Source of the DNA: an uncultured Marinifilum sp. | GTDB taxonomy: Bacteria; Bacteroidota; Bacteroidia; Bacteroidales; Marinifilaceae | NCBI RefSeq assembly: GCF_963677195.1 | Contig: NZ_OY781918.1 | Coordinates: forward strand, 3,398,923-3,462,922 | Length of the DNA: 64,000 nucleotides | Direction: 5' to 3' | Part shown: one piece after another, positions 20,561 through 29,774 of the stretch | Layout of the letters: each line of letters begins with the position of its first letter | How positions within the stretch are numbered: position 1 is the first letter of the stretch | The notes under the pieces: generated by a model | Databases searched by the model: none | Seen by the model: the letters and a program-made list of their open reading frames with translations, nothing else | Told to the model about the DNA's origin: nothing | Made by a program: the position numbers and the translations under genes

Positions 20561-20597
20561 AAAAGCCTGTAATTCACACAATTACAGGCTTTTTTAT
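20561..20597 (+). terminator. Terminator of mnmE
   Basis: A 14-bp stem (20561-20574 with 20580-20593) built on AGCCTGTAATT/AATTACAGGCT, followed by more T residues. Confidence 0.9.
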
Positions 20598-20619
20598 TTT
20601 TTAATATTCCTATTAATTC

Positions 20620-20645
20620 GTACCTTTTCGCCATGTTTTGTACCT
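20620..20645. other. Candidate left attachment site of the mobile island
   Basis: TTTTGTACCT at 20636-20645 recurs at 41032-41041, 20.4 kb away. Extra GTACC motifs sit close to each copy (20620 on the left; 41024 and 41049 on the right). It lies between the mnmE terminator and the integrase operon. The short repeat alone does not prove the junction. Confidence 0.45.
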
Positions 20646-20720
20646 TTTTTGTTTCTTAAAAGCAATTATTGTTAAATGTAAATGTCAAGGGACAATTTCA
20701 AATTATTCCAGACATCATTA

Positions 20721-20755
20721 GTCATACACTGTCATTTTATGTCAGTATAAGTCGG
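20721..20755. promoter_or_regulatory. Helically phased GTC repeats upstream of the integrase operon
   Basis: GTCAT, GTCAT, GTCAG and GTCGG begin at 20721, 20731, 20741 and 20751, exactly one helical turn apart, so they face the same side of the DNA. A near -7 box (TAAAATTTG, 20770-20778) follows. This suggests a cooperative binding site for the first gene product or the integrase. Confidence 0.5.
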
Positions 20756-20800
20756 GAGAAATTACAGTGTAAAATTTGTTATTCACTATAAAAAAACGGC

Positions 20801-21169
20801 ATGAGCTCAAACATTGAAATCATACGAATATGTGAATTTTGCGATAATGAATTTATTGCAAAAACAACTGTTACCAGGTTTTGCTGTCACAAGTGTGCTC
20901 AAAAAGCTTACAAAAGGAGGCAAAAAGCAAAAAAGATTTCCAAAACAGAACAAGCCGTTAAAGTTCAAAAAGACATTTTACAAGGTAATCCTATATTAGA
21001 AACAGTTCAAAAGAAAGACTTCCTTTCAATTAAAGAAACCGCATTATTAATCGGCTTAAGTGAAAGAACAATTCACAGATTAATAAAAGCAGAAAAATTA
21101 AAAGTTACCAAAATTGGAAGACGTACCATAATTCACAAAACAGCAATCGATAAACTTTTTAATCTGTAA
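20801..21169 (+). CDS. Zinc-ribbon plus excisionase-type helix-turn-helix protein
   Basis: A 122-aa DNA-binding protein. The N terminus has a zinc-ribbon-like pair CEFCDNEF (residues 8-15) and FCCHKCAQKAYKRRQ, and the C-terminal half is an excisionase/MerR-like winged helix (FLSIKETALLIGLSERTIHRLIKAEKLKVTKIGRRTIIH). It is the first gene of the integrase operon, 10 bp upstream of the integrase. It probably bends DNA at the attachment site or represses the operon through the phased GTC repeats; both roles are inferred from position and fold. Confidence 0.8.
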   Translation: MSSNIEIIRICEFCDNEFIAKTTVTRFCCHKCAQKAYKRRQKAKKISKTEQAVKVQKDILQGNPILETVQKKDFLSIKETALLIGLSERTIHRLIKAEKLKVTKIGRRTIIHKTAIDKLFNL

Positions 21170-21179
21170 ACCTGAAATC

Positions 21180-22274
21180 ATGAAAGTCACACTCAGAAAA
21201 AAGAAGAACAAAAAGAAAATCAGTTTGTTTATTGATTATTACCACAAAGGGCAACGCAGATTTGAATATTTAGGTCTCTACCTTTACCCAGAACCTAAAA
21301 ACAGCAAGGAATCCCAAGAGAACAAACGCACAATGGAAATTGCTGATAACATATATGCCAAACGAGTTGTTCAATATCAAGGTAGGAATTACGATGTAAG
21401 AAATGTACTATCCGGCAATCGTAGTTTTATTGTATTTTTTGAAGTGATGACAGAATCAAAATACGGCTCCCCTGGCAATTATGGAAATTGGGTGGGTGCA
21501 TTACGCCACCTAAAAATATTTGCAAATCCAAACCTTACATTCAACGACATTACTCCTGAGTGGCTAATCTCATTTCAGGATTATTTAAAAAATAAGGCTG
21601 AGAAAAAGAATGGAGAAAAATTACTTCCTAATTCCATTTCATCCTATTATGGAAAAATTCGTGCAGCACTTAAAGAAGCAGTCCGACAAGGAGTAATCGA
21701 AACAAGTCCAACAGCTAGAATAAAAGCACCTAAAGAAGCTGAAACTCAGCGTGAATTTTTAACAATAGAAGAATTGCAGGAAGCAGCAAAAGCAGAATGC
21801 GAAATTCCAATGCTCAAAAAAGCATTTATTTTTGGATGTCTAACTGGTTTACGATTTTCAGATTTAGAAAAACTAAAATGGACCGACATTCAGCAGTCTA
21901 AAACCATAGGTTACTTTATCAGATTTCAACAAAAGAAAACAAAAGCCTACGAAACCTTACCTATATCCGATGAAACTTACAATTATCTGGATAATGAAAA
22001 TTCAACAAATGAATTTGTATTTCCTGATCTAACATACAGCGCCTATAACAATACAAAATTGCGCAAATGGATAGAAAGCGCAGGCATTAATAAATACATT
22101 ACGTTTCATTGCTCCCGCCATACCTACGCTACTTTACAATTAACTAACGATACTGATATCTATACAGTTTCAAAACTTTTAGGACACAAAAATTTGCAAA
22201 CGACTCAAATTTATGCTAAAATTATTGATAAGAAAAAAGTAGAAGCTGCCAATAAAATCAAAATTAAACTATGA
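21180..22274 (+). CDS. Tyrosine recombinase (site-specific integrase)
   Basis: A 364-aa integrase with an N-terminal arm-binding region, a SAM-like core-binding domain (about residues 85-185) and the catalytic domain. Catalytic residues are visible: Arg in LTGLRFSDLEKLKW, H-x-x-R in FHCSRHTYATLQL, His in LLGHKNLQTTQIY and the tyrosine nucleophile of the same motif. It would integrate and excise the 20.6-41 kb island. The stop overlaps the next start (ATGA), so the two are coupled. Confidence 0.95.
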   Translation: MKVTLRKKKNKKKISLFIDYYHKGQRRFEYLGLYLYPEPKNSKESQENKRTMEIADNIYAKRVVQYQGRNYDVRNVLSGNRSFIVFFEVMTESKYGSPGNYGNWVGALRHLKIFANPNLTFNDITPEWLISFQDYLKNKAEKKNGEKLLPNSISSYYGKIRAALKEAVRQGVIETSPTARIKAPKEAETQREFLTIEELQEAAKAECEIPMLKKAFIFGCLTGLRFSDLEKLKWTDIQQSKTIGYFIRFQQKKTKAYETLPISDETYNYLDNENSTNEFVFPDLTYSAYNNTKLRKWIESAGINKYITFHCSRHTYATLQLTNDTDIYTVSKLLGHKNLQTTQIYAKIIDKKKVEAANKIKIKL

Positions 22275-23770
22275 ACAACATCCTTGAAACCTACGAAAAG
22301 GTTATCTATGGAGATTTACGACCTTGGATTTCTGAAAACAAAGAACAAAAGAAATTTACAGACTATTTAACGCCAAACTTTCTTGAACATCATGGAACTG
22401 GTGAAAATCTCAAACAATTCCCAGATTGGATCAAAAATAATCCTCTATTCAAAGGAGTTGAGAGACCTTATGTAGAGTTCAATGAGAAAGAGGATAATGT
22501 TGTTGAAGTTGGCTATGGCGATATGGATGATACTCTTTTCAATGGATTAATCGATATTTCCATCGAACCAGCCTTCGATGACAAAACCGAATTTTATTAT
22601 CAATTGCTACAAAAGGAAAATGCTATAATTCAATTACAATTAAATAAAACCCTAAAGGATCCAAATATTGATTTTAATCAGTTTGTAAATAAGCTCTACT
22701 CTCAAATCAAATTGCACCTTATCGAAAGTCATAAAAAACACAAAGCAATACATTTACCAGGCAAGCACAAACCATTATTTGAAAATCCAGAGGATTCCAT
22801 ATCAAAAGAAGAATACGAGGAACGAAAGTCATCAAAATATATTCTAATGGTTGCAAAAACAAGATTAATGCAATTAACATTAGAAATCCGATCGATCTTT
22901 TCTTCTTACATCTCCGATGAAATTGAAACCGAAGATGATATTTACCACGAAATTTTGCACGAACAACCTCCATTAATAAACGCTCTGGATAGCTTCAATA
23001 AGTTGTATAAATACAGACTTAAGAACTTTATCAGTAATAAAGAATACGGTTTAAAAAATGTTAATGAATTAATTACAGACATAAAGTCAAACCTTGAATT
23101 AAAATACAAGTATTCAGACTCTAAAAGCAAAGAGTTAAAGCGTAAAGAAGAACTTTTAGACTATATTCTAATCTTAGAAAATCTGATCCTAATTAAGGAG
23201 TACAATCTAACAAATAATCAAATTAATATTGATTTCCTATCTAATACAAAAGAAATGAAAAGCTGTTTGAATTGTTTCAAACACAACATTCAATTACAAC
23301 TTGAAGAACATCATCTACCAAAAGATAGAATTACTTTATTAAATGATGAAATAGAACTAATCTCAAGCTTTCAAACAAAACTGCAAGTAGCTTATACTGA
23401 ATTTAAACCCTCCCTAATCCGAAAAGCCATTACCTGGCTAACAACCGAAAAAGAGTTTTATCAAGCAAACCTAAAGCTCGATTTAAAAGAACTATCTTTT
23501 GCAGGAATCGATAAAATAAAAACAAACCTATCAGTTGCTCAAATAGCACTTTTGTTTAGAACATTACACGATAATAAATTAATTGAAGTCAAGAATAAAA
23601 CCGACCTTTTTCAAACAATTAGCAAAGTGTTTTCATCCAAAAAACAGGATGACATTTCAGCAAACACAATTAAAAATCATTTCGATATACCAGATAGCAA
23701 AGCAGTGGAATTTTGGGATACAGGATTCCCTAATCTGCGTAGTATCAACACAAAGTTAAAAGAAAAATAA
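22271..23770 (+). CDS. Island protein of unknown function, coupled to the integrase
   Basis: A 499-aa, charged, mostly helical protein. Its C-terminal ~90 residues (LSVAQIALLFRTLHDNKLIEVKNKTDLFQTISKVFSSKK...DISANTIKNHF) resemble a region seen at the C end of several Bacteroidota mobile-element regulators (RteC-type and relatives), which I recall only loosely. The start overlaps the integrase stop by 4 bases. A role in control of excision is a guess from that context. It ends before a strong terminator, so genes 20801-23770 form one operon. Confidence 0.75.
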   Translation: MNNILETYEKVIYGDLRPWISENKEQKKFTDYLTPNFLEHHGTGENLKQFPDWIKNNPLFKGVERPYVEFNEKEDNVVEVGYGDMDDTLFNGLIDISIEPAFDDKTEFYYQLLQKENAIIQLQLNKTLKDPNIDFNQFVNKLYSQIKLHLIESHKKHKAIHLPGKHKPLFENPEDSISKEEYEERKSSKYILMVAKTRLMQLTLEIRSIFSSYISDEIETEDDIYHEILHEQPPLINALDSFNKLYKYRLKNFISNKEYGLKNVNELITDIKSNLELKYKYSDSKSKELKRKEELLDYILILENLILIKEYNLTNNQINIDFLSNTKEMKSCLNCFKHNIQLQLEEHHLPKDRITLLNDEIELISSFQTKLQVAYTEFKPSLIRKAITWLTTEKEFYQANLKLDLKELSFAGIDKIKTNLSVAQIALLFRTLHDNKLIEVKNKTDLFQTISKVFSSKKQDDISANTIKNHFDIPDSKAVEFWDTGFPNLRSINTKLKEK

Positions 23771-23807
23771 CACCCTTTTAATTACTTACATACAACTACT
23801 TACTACA

Positions 23808-23839
23808 GGGTTGCACAACGAAGTGCAACCCTTTTTTTT
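23808..23839 (+). terminator. Terminator of the integrase operon
   Basis: GGGTTGCAC/GTGCAACCC stem with a 6-nt loop, followed by eight T. Confidence 0.9.
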
Positions 23840-23840
23840 G

Positions 23841-23873
23841 CCTTAACCTGCTTATACTTGTATCAGGTTAAGG
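23841..23873. repeat. Perfect 10-bp inverted repeat
   Basis: CCTTAACCTG (23841-23850) and CAGGTTAAGG (23864-23873), 13-nt spacer. It lies directly after the terminator and 76 bp before the next operon. It could be an operator or a relaxase-type hairpin; no relaxase gene is visible nearby. Confidence 0.55.
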
Positions 23874-23949
23874 TCAGAGTTGTACGCTTTTCTTCGACCA
23901 ACCTAAAGGCGAAAATTAACTTTTTTGGAAGAATGTAAAAGTTCAAAAG

Positions 23950-24255
23950 ATGAATCAAGAGGAGAATATCCTAAATCAATTAGAAAGCATTCAAAAGATG
24001 CTTAAACAACAAGTAATGTTTCAAAAAGAAATGCTCGATTTCAAAGAAACAAAAGTGTATTTAAATGTATCCGATGCACAGCTTTATAAGCTAGTAGAAG
24101 CAAGAGCAATTCCACACTATAAACCAAGTGGACGCAAACTCTATTTTAAGCTTACAGAGTTATTAGAATGGCTGCAAGCAAATCGTATCGAATCACAATC
24201 CGAAATCGACAGAATTGCCGATCAGTACATCACTCGAAATAAATTAAAGTTATGA
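23950..24255 (+). CDS. Small helix-turn-helix protein
   Basis: A 101-aa protein with a helical N terminus (about residues 1-30) and an excisionase-family helix-turn-helix: FKETKVYLNVSDAQLYKLVEARAIPHYKPSGRKLYFKLTELLEWLQ. Such proteins precede replication or mobilisation genes in Bacteroidota elements. Its stop overlaps the next start by 4 bases, so genes 23950-25084 are coupled. It is likely a transcription regulator or replication accessory. Confidence 0.8.
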   Translation: MNQEENILNQLESIQKMLKQQVMFQKEMLDFKETKVYLNVSDAQLYKLVEARAIPHYKPSGRKLYFKLTELLEWLQANRIESQSEIDRIADQYITRNKLKL

Positions 24256-24536
24256 AAGAATTGGAAAGCTTAGTAAAAGACTTAGCCGAAGACCTTTCAA
24301 ACCTTAGGCAGCTATTCGAAATCTGGAACAAAGGCAAATTTGCAAAGATCACAAACACTTGGATCGATGGCAAACAAGTAATGCTGGCATTAAAAATAAG
24401 CCAACGCACATTGCAAAGCCTTCGTTCAAAAGGCACACTTCCCTACTCTTCTATTAACAACAAATTTTATTACAAAATCAGCGATATCCAAAGCTTATTG
24501 GAGTCAAACTACAACAAAAAAGGAAAATCAAAATGA
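24252..24536 (+). CDS. Second small helix-turn-helix protein
   Basis: A 94-aa paralogue-like partner: a coiled N terminus, then WIDGKQVMLALKISQRTLQSLRSKGTLPYSSINNKFYYKISDIQSLLES, a helix-turn-helix of the MerR/excisionase type. It overlaps both neighbours by 4 bases. Paired proteins of this kind are common in Bacteroidota integrative elements; the exact target is unknown. Confidence 0.8.
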   Translation: MKELESLVKDLAEDLSNLRQLFEIWNKGKFAKITNTWIDGKQVMLALKISQRTLQSLRSKGTLPYSSINNKFYYKISDIQSLLESNYNKKGKSK

Positions 24537-25084
24537 ACAATTCAAATATCAGTTTCTTTACAAAACCAATTACAAATACATACCCTTATCGTAACATTAA
24601 CTTAGTGCAAGTTTACGAGCTAATAAAAAGCGATAGATACAAAGAACAAACAAAAATTCTACGCAATATTTTATTGCCTAAGTCAGCGCGCAAGTACAAA
24701 GCCGAACATTTCGACTATGTTACCTTTTCAGGAACATTCGCCAAACGAGCCGATAAGGATCTAATTCAGCATTCAAATTTGCTTTGTCTCGATTTCGATC
24801 ATATCGAAAATCTCAAGGAATTAAAACAATCCTTACTAAACGATCAATATTTCGAAACGCAATTGCTTTTCATTTCACCCTCAGGCGATGGTATAAAATG
24901 GATAATCGAAATTGATACACAAAAAGAAACACATCAAAACTGGTTTCAGGCAATTTCAAATTATCTGCATAGCTCTTATAAAATCATTCCCGATGCATCA
25001 GGAAAAGACATTTCAAGAGCATGTTTTCTACCTCACGATGCCGATGTTTTTATCAATCCAAAACATCTAAGTGAAAAACAATAA
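24533..25084 (+). CDS. BT4734/BF3469-type (VirE N-terminal) primase-like protein
   Basis: A 183-aa protein that matches the BT4734-like N-terminal domain found in Bacteroidota replication proteins. Key stretches are YVTFSGTFAKRADKDLIQHSNLLCLDFDHIEN, with an acidic D-F-D pair, and LLFISPSGDGIKWIIEID. The D-x-D and S-P-S-G-x-G-x-K pattern is primase/polymerase-like, so it may prime replication of the excised island together with the DUF3987 protein downstream. Here the domain is a separate gene rather than fused to its usual partner. Confidence 0.78.
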   Translation: MNNSNISFFTKPITNTYPYRNINLVQVYELIKSDRYKEQTKILRNILLPKSARKYKAEHFDYVTFSGTFAKRADKDLIQHSNLLCLDFDHIENLKELKQSLLNDQYFETQLLFISPSGDGIKWIIEIDTQKETHQNWFQAISNYLHSSYKIIPDASGKDISRACFLPHDADVFINPKHLSEKQ

Positions 25085-25097
25085 TTAATTTACAAAC

Positions 25098-25127
25098 ACC
25101 GCTTACAGCCTAAAAACTGTAGGTGGT
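25098..25127 (+). repeat. Imperfect hairpin between the two replication genes
   Basis: ACCGCTTACAG pairs with CTGTAGGTGGT (two mismatches) around an 8-nt loop, in the 57-bp gap before the DUF3987 gene. It may attenuate transcription or translation. Confidence 0.35.
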
Positions 25128-25141
25128 AAAATTCAAATAAG

Positions 25142-26914
25142 ATGACAAAAAGTAAATTCGAAATAAACAACTGGATAAATAAAGACTCAAAACAATTAAA
25201 TATTTGTAAAAACATATTGCCATACGTCTCAAATCCCAACACAAAGCACTCTCCTTCAGAAGAGGGTTTGGGTGAGGTATTAACAGATCTCGAACAAATA
25301 ACCCAACGCATAGAAACCACTCAAACCGACATTACACATGACTACAACAATTGGTTAAACATAGGCTTCGCTCTATCCCACCAATTGCAGGAAAAAGGCA
25401 GAGAATACTATCATCGAATCAGTAAGTTTCATCCCGAATACAATCCAAAAGAATGTGATGACCAATACAATAAATGCCTTAAAAGCAACAAAGAAGGAAT
25501 TACAATTAAAAGCCTGTTTTATATGGCAAAAAAGGAAGGAATAAATATTTCCTTTCCTTATCGTACAGACGCATTGCCATGCGTCTCAGACTTATCTTCT
25601 AACAAACAGGAAAAAAGTGATTTCCTTCCGGAAAGCACCTATTCCAATTTGCCGAATATTCTTGCCGAATCCTGCGAGATTTACCCAACAAAACGCGAAC
25701 GAGACATATTTTTTGTTGGAGCTCTTTCTATTTTAAGCGGGTGCCTCCCAAATACGCAAGGCAACTATGCAGGAAAAGAATATTCTCCAAATCTATTTTC
25801 CTTTATCATAGCTCCTGCTGCCAGCGGCAAAGGATGTTTAAATCATGCCAAAATGTTAGCTCAAAAATGGCACGATTCCATATTACAACAAAGTCGCGAT
25901 GCCTTAAAAAAATATGAAATAGAATTACAAAACTATCAAGCAATTCCACCAAAACAACGCGCAAACATCGAACCGCCCGAAAAACCACCTTTTCAACTTC
26001 TCTTTATTCCTGCCGATTCAAGCTCGGCAGCTATTATTCAAACATTAATGGAATGCAACGAAAAAGGAATCATTTGCGAAACCGAAGCCGATACACTCAC
26101 TACAACTTTTAAACAAGATTGGGGCGGATATTCCGACCTATTGCGTAAAGTATACGAACACGAACCAATTACCTACAAACGCAAAACAAACCATGAATAC
26201 ATAGAGATAAAAGACCCCAAACTATCCGTAGTACTTTCAGGAACACCCGGTCAAGTTCACTCGCTGCTAGGATCTTCCGAAAATGGATTATTCAGCCGTT
26301 TTCTATTCTATAATTTTAAAGATAATCCTGTATGGAAAGATGTTTCCCCAAGTGCCAACCGCATCAATTACAAAGAGTTTTTCACAAAACAATCCGATAA
26401 AGTATATGAAATGGTACAAACACTTAAACAATATCCTACTATTGTTGACCTTTCCAATGAGCAATGGGAAAAACTAAACAACAATTTCACCGAAAAAATG
26501 AAACACATCACCACATTCTATCCTGAAAGTGCAACCGCATCATTAAAACGATTAGGTTCTATGTGCTTCCGAATCTGCATGCTATTAACAACATTACGCA
26601 AGATCGATGATGGTGATACAACTTCGCAGCTTATCTGTTCAGACCACGATTTTGACAATGCAATGAACCTAATCAACTGTTTTTTAGAACACACATTAGA
26701 AATTTATCAGCACTTACCTCAGGAAAAGAAAGAAGGCGGTCAGGAACCATTACTTCGTTTCTACAACACCTTACCACATCACTTTACCAGACAAGAAGCC
26801 ATACAAATTGGTAAAAACTTACAATTAGCCGAACGAACAACCGATCGCTATCTAAAAAAACTAAAAGGCAGCTATCTTAACATGATAAAGCCAGGGCATT
26901 ATCAGAAAATATAA
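25142..26914 (+). CDS. PriCT_2-DUF3987 replication/helicase-like protein
   Basis: A 590-aa protein. Residues ~50-140 form a primase C-terminal-2-like helical domain (DYNNWLNIGFALSHQLQEKGREYYHRIS). Residues ~165-560 form DUF3987, a P-loop-type domain with IIAPAASGKGCLNHAKML as Walker A and ICETEADTL as the acidic motif. In Bacteroidota mobile elements these domains follow BT4734-type primases and are thought to unwind or load at the element origin. The linkers on both sides of the PriCT_2 domain contain in-frame copies of a palindromic dispersed repeat. Confidence 0.82.
   Translation: MTKSKFEINNWINKDSKQLNICKNILPYVSNPNTKHSPSEEGLGEVLTDLEQITQRIETTQTDITHDYNNWLNIGFALSHQLQEKGREYYHRISKFHPEYNPKECDDQYNKCLKSNKEGITIKSLFYMAKKEGINISFPYRTDALPCVSDLSSNKQEKSDFLPESTYSNLPNILAESCEIYPTKRERDIFFVGALSILSGCLPNTQGNYAGKEYSPNLFSFIIAPAASGKGCLNHAKMLAQKWHDSILQQSRDALKKYEIELQNYQAIPPKQRANIEPPEKPPFQLLFIPADSSSAAIIQTLMECNEKGIICETEADTLTTTFKQDWGGYSDLLRKVYEHEPITYKRKTNHEYIEIKDPKLSVVLSGTPGQVHSLLGSSENGLFSRFLFYNFKDNPVWKDVSPSANRINYKEFFTKQSDKVYEMVQTLKQYPTIVDLSNEQWEKLNNNFTEKMKHITTFYPESATASLKRLGSMCFRICMLLTTLRKIDDGDTTSQLICSDHDFDNAMNLINCFLEHTLEIYQHLPQEKKEGGQEPLLRFYNTLPHHFTRQEAIQIGKNLQLAERTTDRYLKKLKGSYLNMIKPGHYQKI
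25216..25280. repeat. Degenerate dispersed repeat inside the DUF3987 gene, copy 1
   Basis: ATTGCCATACGTCTCA at 25216-25231 shares the core of the palindrome at 25568, and CTCTCCTTC...GGGTTTGGGTGAG follows, encoding SPSEEGLGEV. This looks like a captured intergenic repeat that kept the reading frame. Confidence 0.5.
25568..25585. repeat. Palindromic dispersed repeat inside the DUF3987 gene, copy 2
   Basis: GACGCAT-TGCC-ATGCGTC, a perfect 7-bp palindrome with 4-nt loop, encodes a piece of the linker (RTDALPCVSD) just after the PriCT_2 domain. The same ATTGCCAT core occurs in copy 1. Confidence 0.55.
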
Positions 26915-27040
26915 AGCTGGCAAAACTGGCAATCAAGGCAATACAAAACACCTTCACTTTGCCAACTTTGTCAGCTTTGCCACACGTATATTTTACCATT
27001 CAATTCTAATTGTATTTTTATTAGGAATCGTCTTACTCTA

Positions 27041-27074
27041 ATTGTGATCTTGCCGTTTTTTTTAGGTATTTTTG
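27041..27074 (+). promoter_or_regulatory. Putative hsdMSR promoter
   Basis: TATTTTTG at 27067-27074 matches TAnnTTTG, with a partial -33 (ATTG, 27041-27044) 22 bp upstream. It argues for translation start at the ATG 27105 or 27141 rather than the TTG at 27072, which lies inside the -7 box. Confidence 0.5.
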
Positions 27075-27104
27075 ATTACTTTTTTTACATGCCGGCAATA
27101 CATA

Positions 27105-29774
27105 ATGCCTTACAATACTGATATAGAGTCAACACATAATATGCGAAAACAAAAGCTTACTTTACTTGCCCTTGAATACAAATTATTTAAGGCTTGCGAT
27201 ATACTTCGTGGCAAAATGGATGCTTCCGATTATAAAGAATTTATTTTTGGAATGCTTTTCCTAAAGCGCGCAAACGATAAATTTGTAGAAGATCGTGAAA
27301 TACTTGCTGATGAACTAAGCAAGAAAGGTCTTCCTCAAATTTTAATTGAGAAACAATTACAAACTCCTTCGAAGTTTGATTTTTACGTTCCTTCTGAGGC
27401 TCGGTGGGAATTAAATGAAGATGAGAAACGTGCTTTAGTAAGCAAATATAAAGACGATAAAGAATCTGAATATCACAATTTTTCAGGTATTCTGCACCAA
27501 AAAAGCAACATTGCAAACATTCTTAACAAGGCCTTGGCAGCTATTGAGGAAGCGAAAAACACAGTTTTGCAAGATGTGCTTAAGCCGATTAATTTTAACC
27601 GTAAAATTGGTTCAAAAAGTATCGATGACAATCGACTTCAACAATTTATCGAAGTATTCGATGAAATGAAACTGGCGGATTCAAATTTCGAATTTCCCGA
27701 TTTGCTTGGTGCTGCATACGAATACCTAATCAAATTCTTTGCCGATACGGCAGGTAAAAAAGGTGGCGAATTTTACACACCTTCCGAAGTTGTTCGTTTA
27801 TTAGTTCAAACTATCGAACCTAAACCTGGAATGGAAATTTACGATCCAACAGTAGGATCTGGTGGTATGCTAATCCAAAGTCGCGATTACATTCGTGAAA
27901 ATGGTGGAAATCCTCGTGACGTAACTTTATACGGTCAGGAAGACAATGGAGGAACATGGGCAATCTGTAAAATGAACCTTATTTTGCATGGTGTTCGCGA
28001 TCCTAAAATTGAACAAGGAGATACCATTCGTGAACCTCAACATTTAAAGGAAAATGGCGAAATTCAAACTTTCGACAGAGTGATAGCAAATCCTCCTTTT
28101 TCGCAGAACTACAATAAAACAGACTTAAAGCATAAAGACCGTTTCCATACATTCATGCCCGAAAATGGTAAGAAAGCCGATTTAATGTTTGTGCAACACA
28201 TGGTTGCTTCATTAAAATCCAACGGACGAATGGCAACTGTAATGCCACACGGTGTATTATTCCGTAGTGGCGACGAAGCAGATTGTCGTGAACGTTTCAT
28301 TCGTGATGGTGTTTTAGAAGCTGTTATAGGGCTACCTGCTGGTTTGTTCTACGGTACAGGAATTCCTGCATGTGTATTGGTTGTAAATAAAAACAATACC
28401 GAGGAAAGAAAAGAAGTCTTATTCATCAATGCCGATCGTGAATATCAGGAAGGCAAAAACCAAAACAAATTAAGACCAGAGGATATCGAAAAAATAACCC
28501 ATGTTTATCACAACATGCTGGAAATTCCTAAATATTCTCGTTTAGTTCCTATTAGCGATTTAGAAGAGCAAAACTTTAACCTAAACATTCGTCGTTATGT
28601 CGATAATACACCTGATGCCGAACCACACAATGTAAAAGCACATTTAAAAGGTGGTATTCCACATCAGGAAGTCGATAAACTAGACAAGTTTTTCGTAAAT
28701 TTCGAAGGCATTAAAGAGGATTTATTAATGCCTCCGGAGCAAATAATCGAAAATGAAACCAACTTCTACAATTTTAGCAATTTGGTTGAAAACAAAGACT
28801 GTATTAAAACAAAAATTGAAAAGTCAGAAGGTTTTGAGAAAAAGCATACCGAATTTATCGAAGCAGTAAACAATTGGTGGATCCTAAACCGCCATACCCT
28901 TTTATCGCTACCCAAAACCGAAAATGTGTATCAATTGCGTTCATCATTAATCGAAAGTTTTGTAGAAACATTAGAACCTCTTAACCTGCTTAGTATTTTC
29001 CAAACGCGTGGGGCTTTCGCTGCTTTCTGGGAACTATTCAAACGCGATTTTCAGGTTGTAGCATCAACCGGATGGTCTCCAGGTTTAATTACAGAGTTGA
29101 GCATTCTCGAATCTCAATTCCCTAAAATCTTAGCTCAATTAAATGCCGATCAGGATAGAATTCAGGAACTGGAAGCCATTTTTGCAGCTGCAAACGAACA
29201 AGAGGACGATGAGCAGGAAGAAAACGAAAACGGTGTTCTAAGTCAAACTTTAGTTAAGGAATTAAAGGCACAAAAAAAGCAATTCAATACAGAGCTTAAA
29301 AAGGCACAAAAAGAAATAAAAGCCTTCGAAAAAGCCATCGACTTGGAAGATGAACAAACAGCTAATGCTTTAAAAGAACAAATTGCTCAGCTTACTGCCT
29401 TAATTAGTAAACGAAAAACACAGCTCGATGCGATCAACAACAAACTAAAGCGCCACGAAGCTTTAGCTAAAGAATTACGCGATTTAAAGACAGCAATAAA
29501 AAATACCGAAAAGCGTAAAGAGGAGTTAGTAGAAGCAGCACGTGGTAAAATCGACGAAGAAACAGCTCGTACCCTAATTATGGAACGCTGGCAACGAAGA
29601 CTTCAGGAAATTATTTCAGGCTATTTAAAACAATACCAGTTGCAATTAACCTCTGCAGTAGAAAATCTTTGGGACAAGTACAAAACCACCGAAGAACAAA
29701 TTCTAAATAGTCGTAACAATGCATCTAATAAGTTGAATCAATTCTTGGAGGAGCTTGGATATGGAAGTAACTAA
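27105..29774 (+). CDS. hsdM: Type I restriction-modification methyltransferase subunit
   Basis: An 889-aa N6-adenine methyltransferase subunit. The N-terminal HsdM helical domain is [33 protein letters not shown], then [19 protein letters not shown] motif [13 protein letters not shown] (near residue 246) and catalytic NPPF (near 328). The C-terminal 250 residues are a long charged coiled coil ([12 protein letters not shown] then [14 protein letters not shown]). That makes it much longer than the ~500-residue classic HsdM. ATG 27141 is an alternative start. It overlaps hsdS by 14 bases, so M and S are coupled. Confidence 0.93.
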   Translation: MPYNTDIESTHNMRKQKLTLLALEYKLFKACDILRGKMDASDYKEFIFGMLFLKRANDKFVEDREILADELSKKGLPQILIEKQLQTPSKFDFYVPSEARWELNEDEKRALVSKYKDDKESEYHNFSGILHQKSNIANILNKALAAIEEAKNTVLQDVLKPINFNRKIGSKSIDDNRLQQFIEVFDEMKLADSNFEFPDLLGAAYEYLIKFFADTAGKKGGEFYTPSEVVRLLVQTIEPKPGMEIYDPTVGSGGMLIQSRDYIRENGGNPRDVTLYGQEDNGGTWAICKMNLILHGVRDPKIEQGDTIREPQHLKENGEIQTFDRVIANPPFSQNYNKTDLKHKDRFHTFMPENGKKADLMFVQHMVASLKSNGRMATVMPHGVLFRSGDEADCRERFIRDGVLEAVIGLPAGLFYGTGIPACVLVVNKNNTEERKEVLFINADREYQEGKNQNKLRPEDIEKITHVYHNMLEIPKYSRLVPISDLEEQNFNLNIRRYVDNTPDAEPHNVKAHLKGGIPHQEVDKLDKFFVNFEGIKEDLLMPPEQIIENETNFYNFSNLVENKDCIKTKIEKSEGFEKKHTEFIEAVNNWWILNRHTLLSLPKTENVYQLRSSLIESFVETLEPLNLLSIFQTRGAFAAFWELFKRDFQVVASTGWSPGLITELSILESQFPKILAQLNADQDRIQELEAIFAAANEQEDDEQEENENGVLSQTLVKELKAQKKQFNTELKKAQKEIKAFEKAIDLEDEQTANALKEQIAQLTALISKRKTQLDAINNKLKRHEALAKELRDLKTAIKNTEKRKEELVEAARGKIDEETARTLIMERWQRRLQEIISGYLKQYQLQLTSAVENLWDKYKTTEEQILNSRNNASNKLNQFLEELGYGSN

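Noticed and set aside
20721..20760. CRISPR-like or tandem repeat reading of the GTC motifs
   Set aside because: Only the first three to five bases repeat every 10 bp; this suits a phased binding site rather than a repeat array.
23841..23873. Reading the CCTTAACCTG inverted repeat as a transcription terminator
   Set aside because: A strong terminator with T run ends just before it and this one has no T run; operator or DNA hairpin is more likely.
25201..25590. CRISPR array in the repeats of the DUF3987 gene
   Set aside because: Only two diverged copies, no regular spacing, inside a continuous reading frame, and no cas genes.
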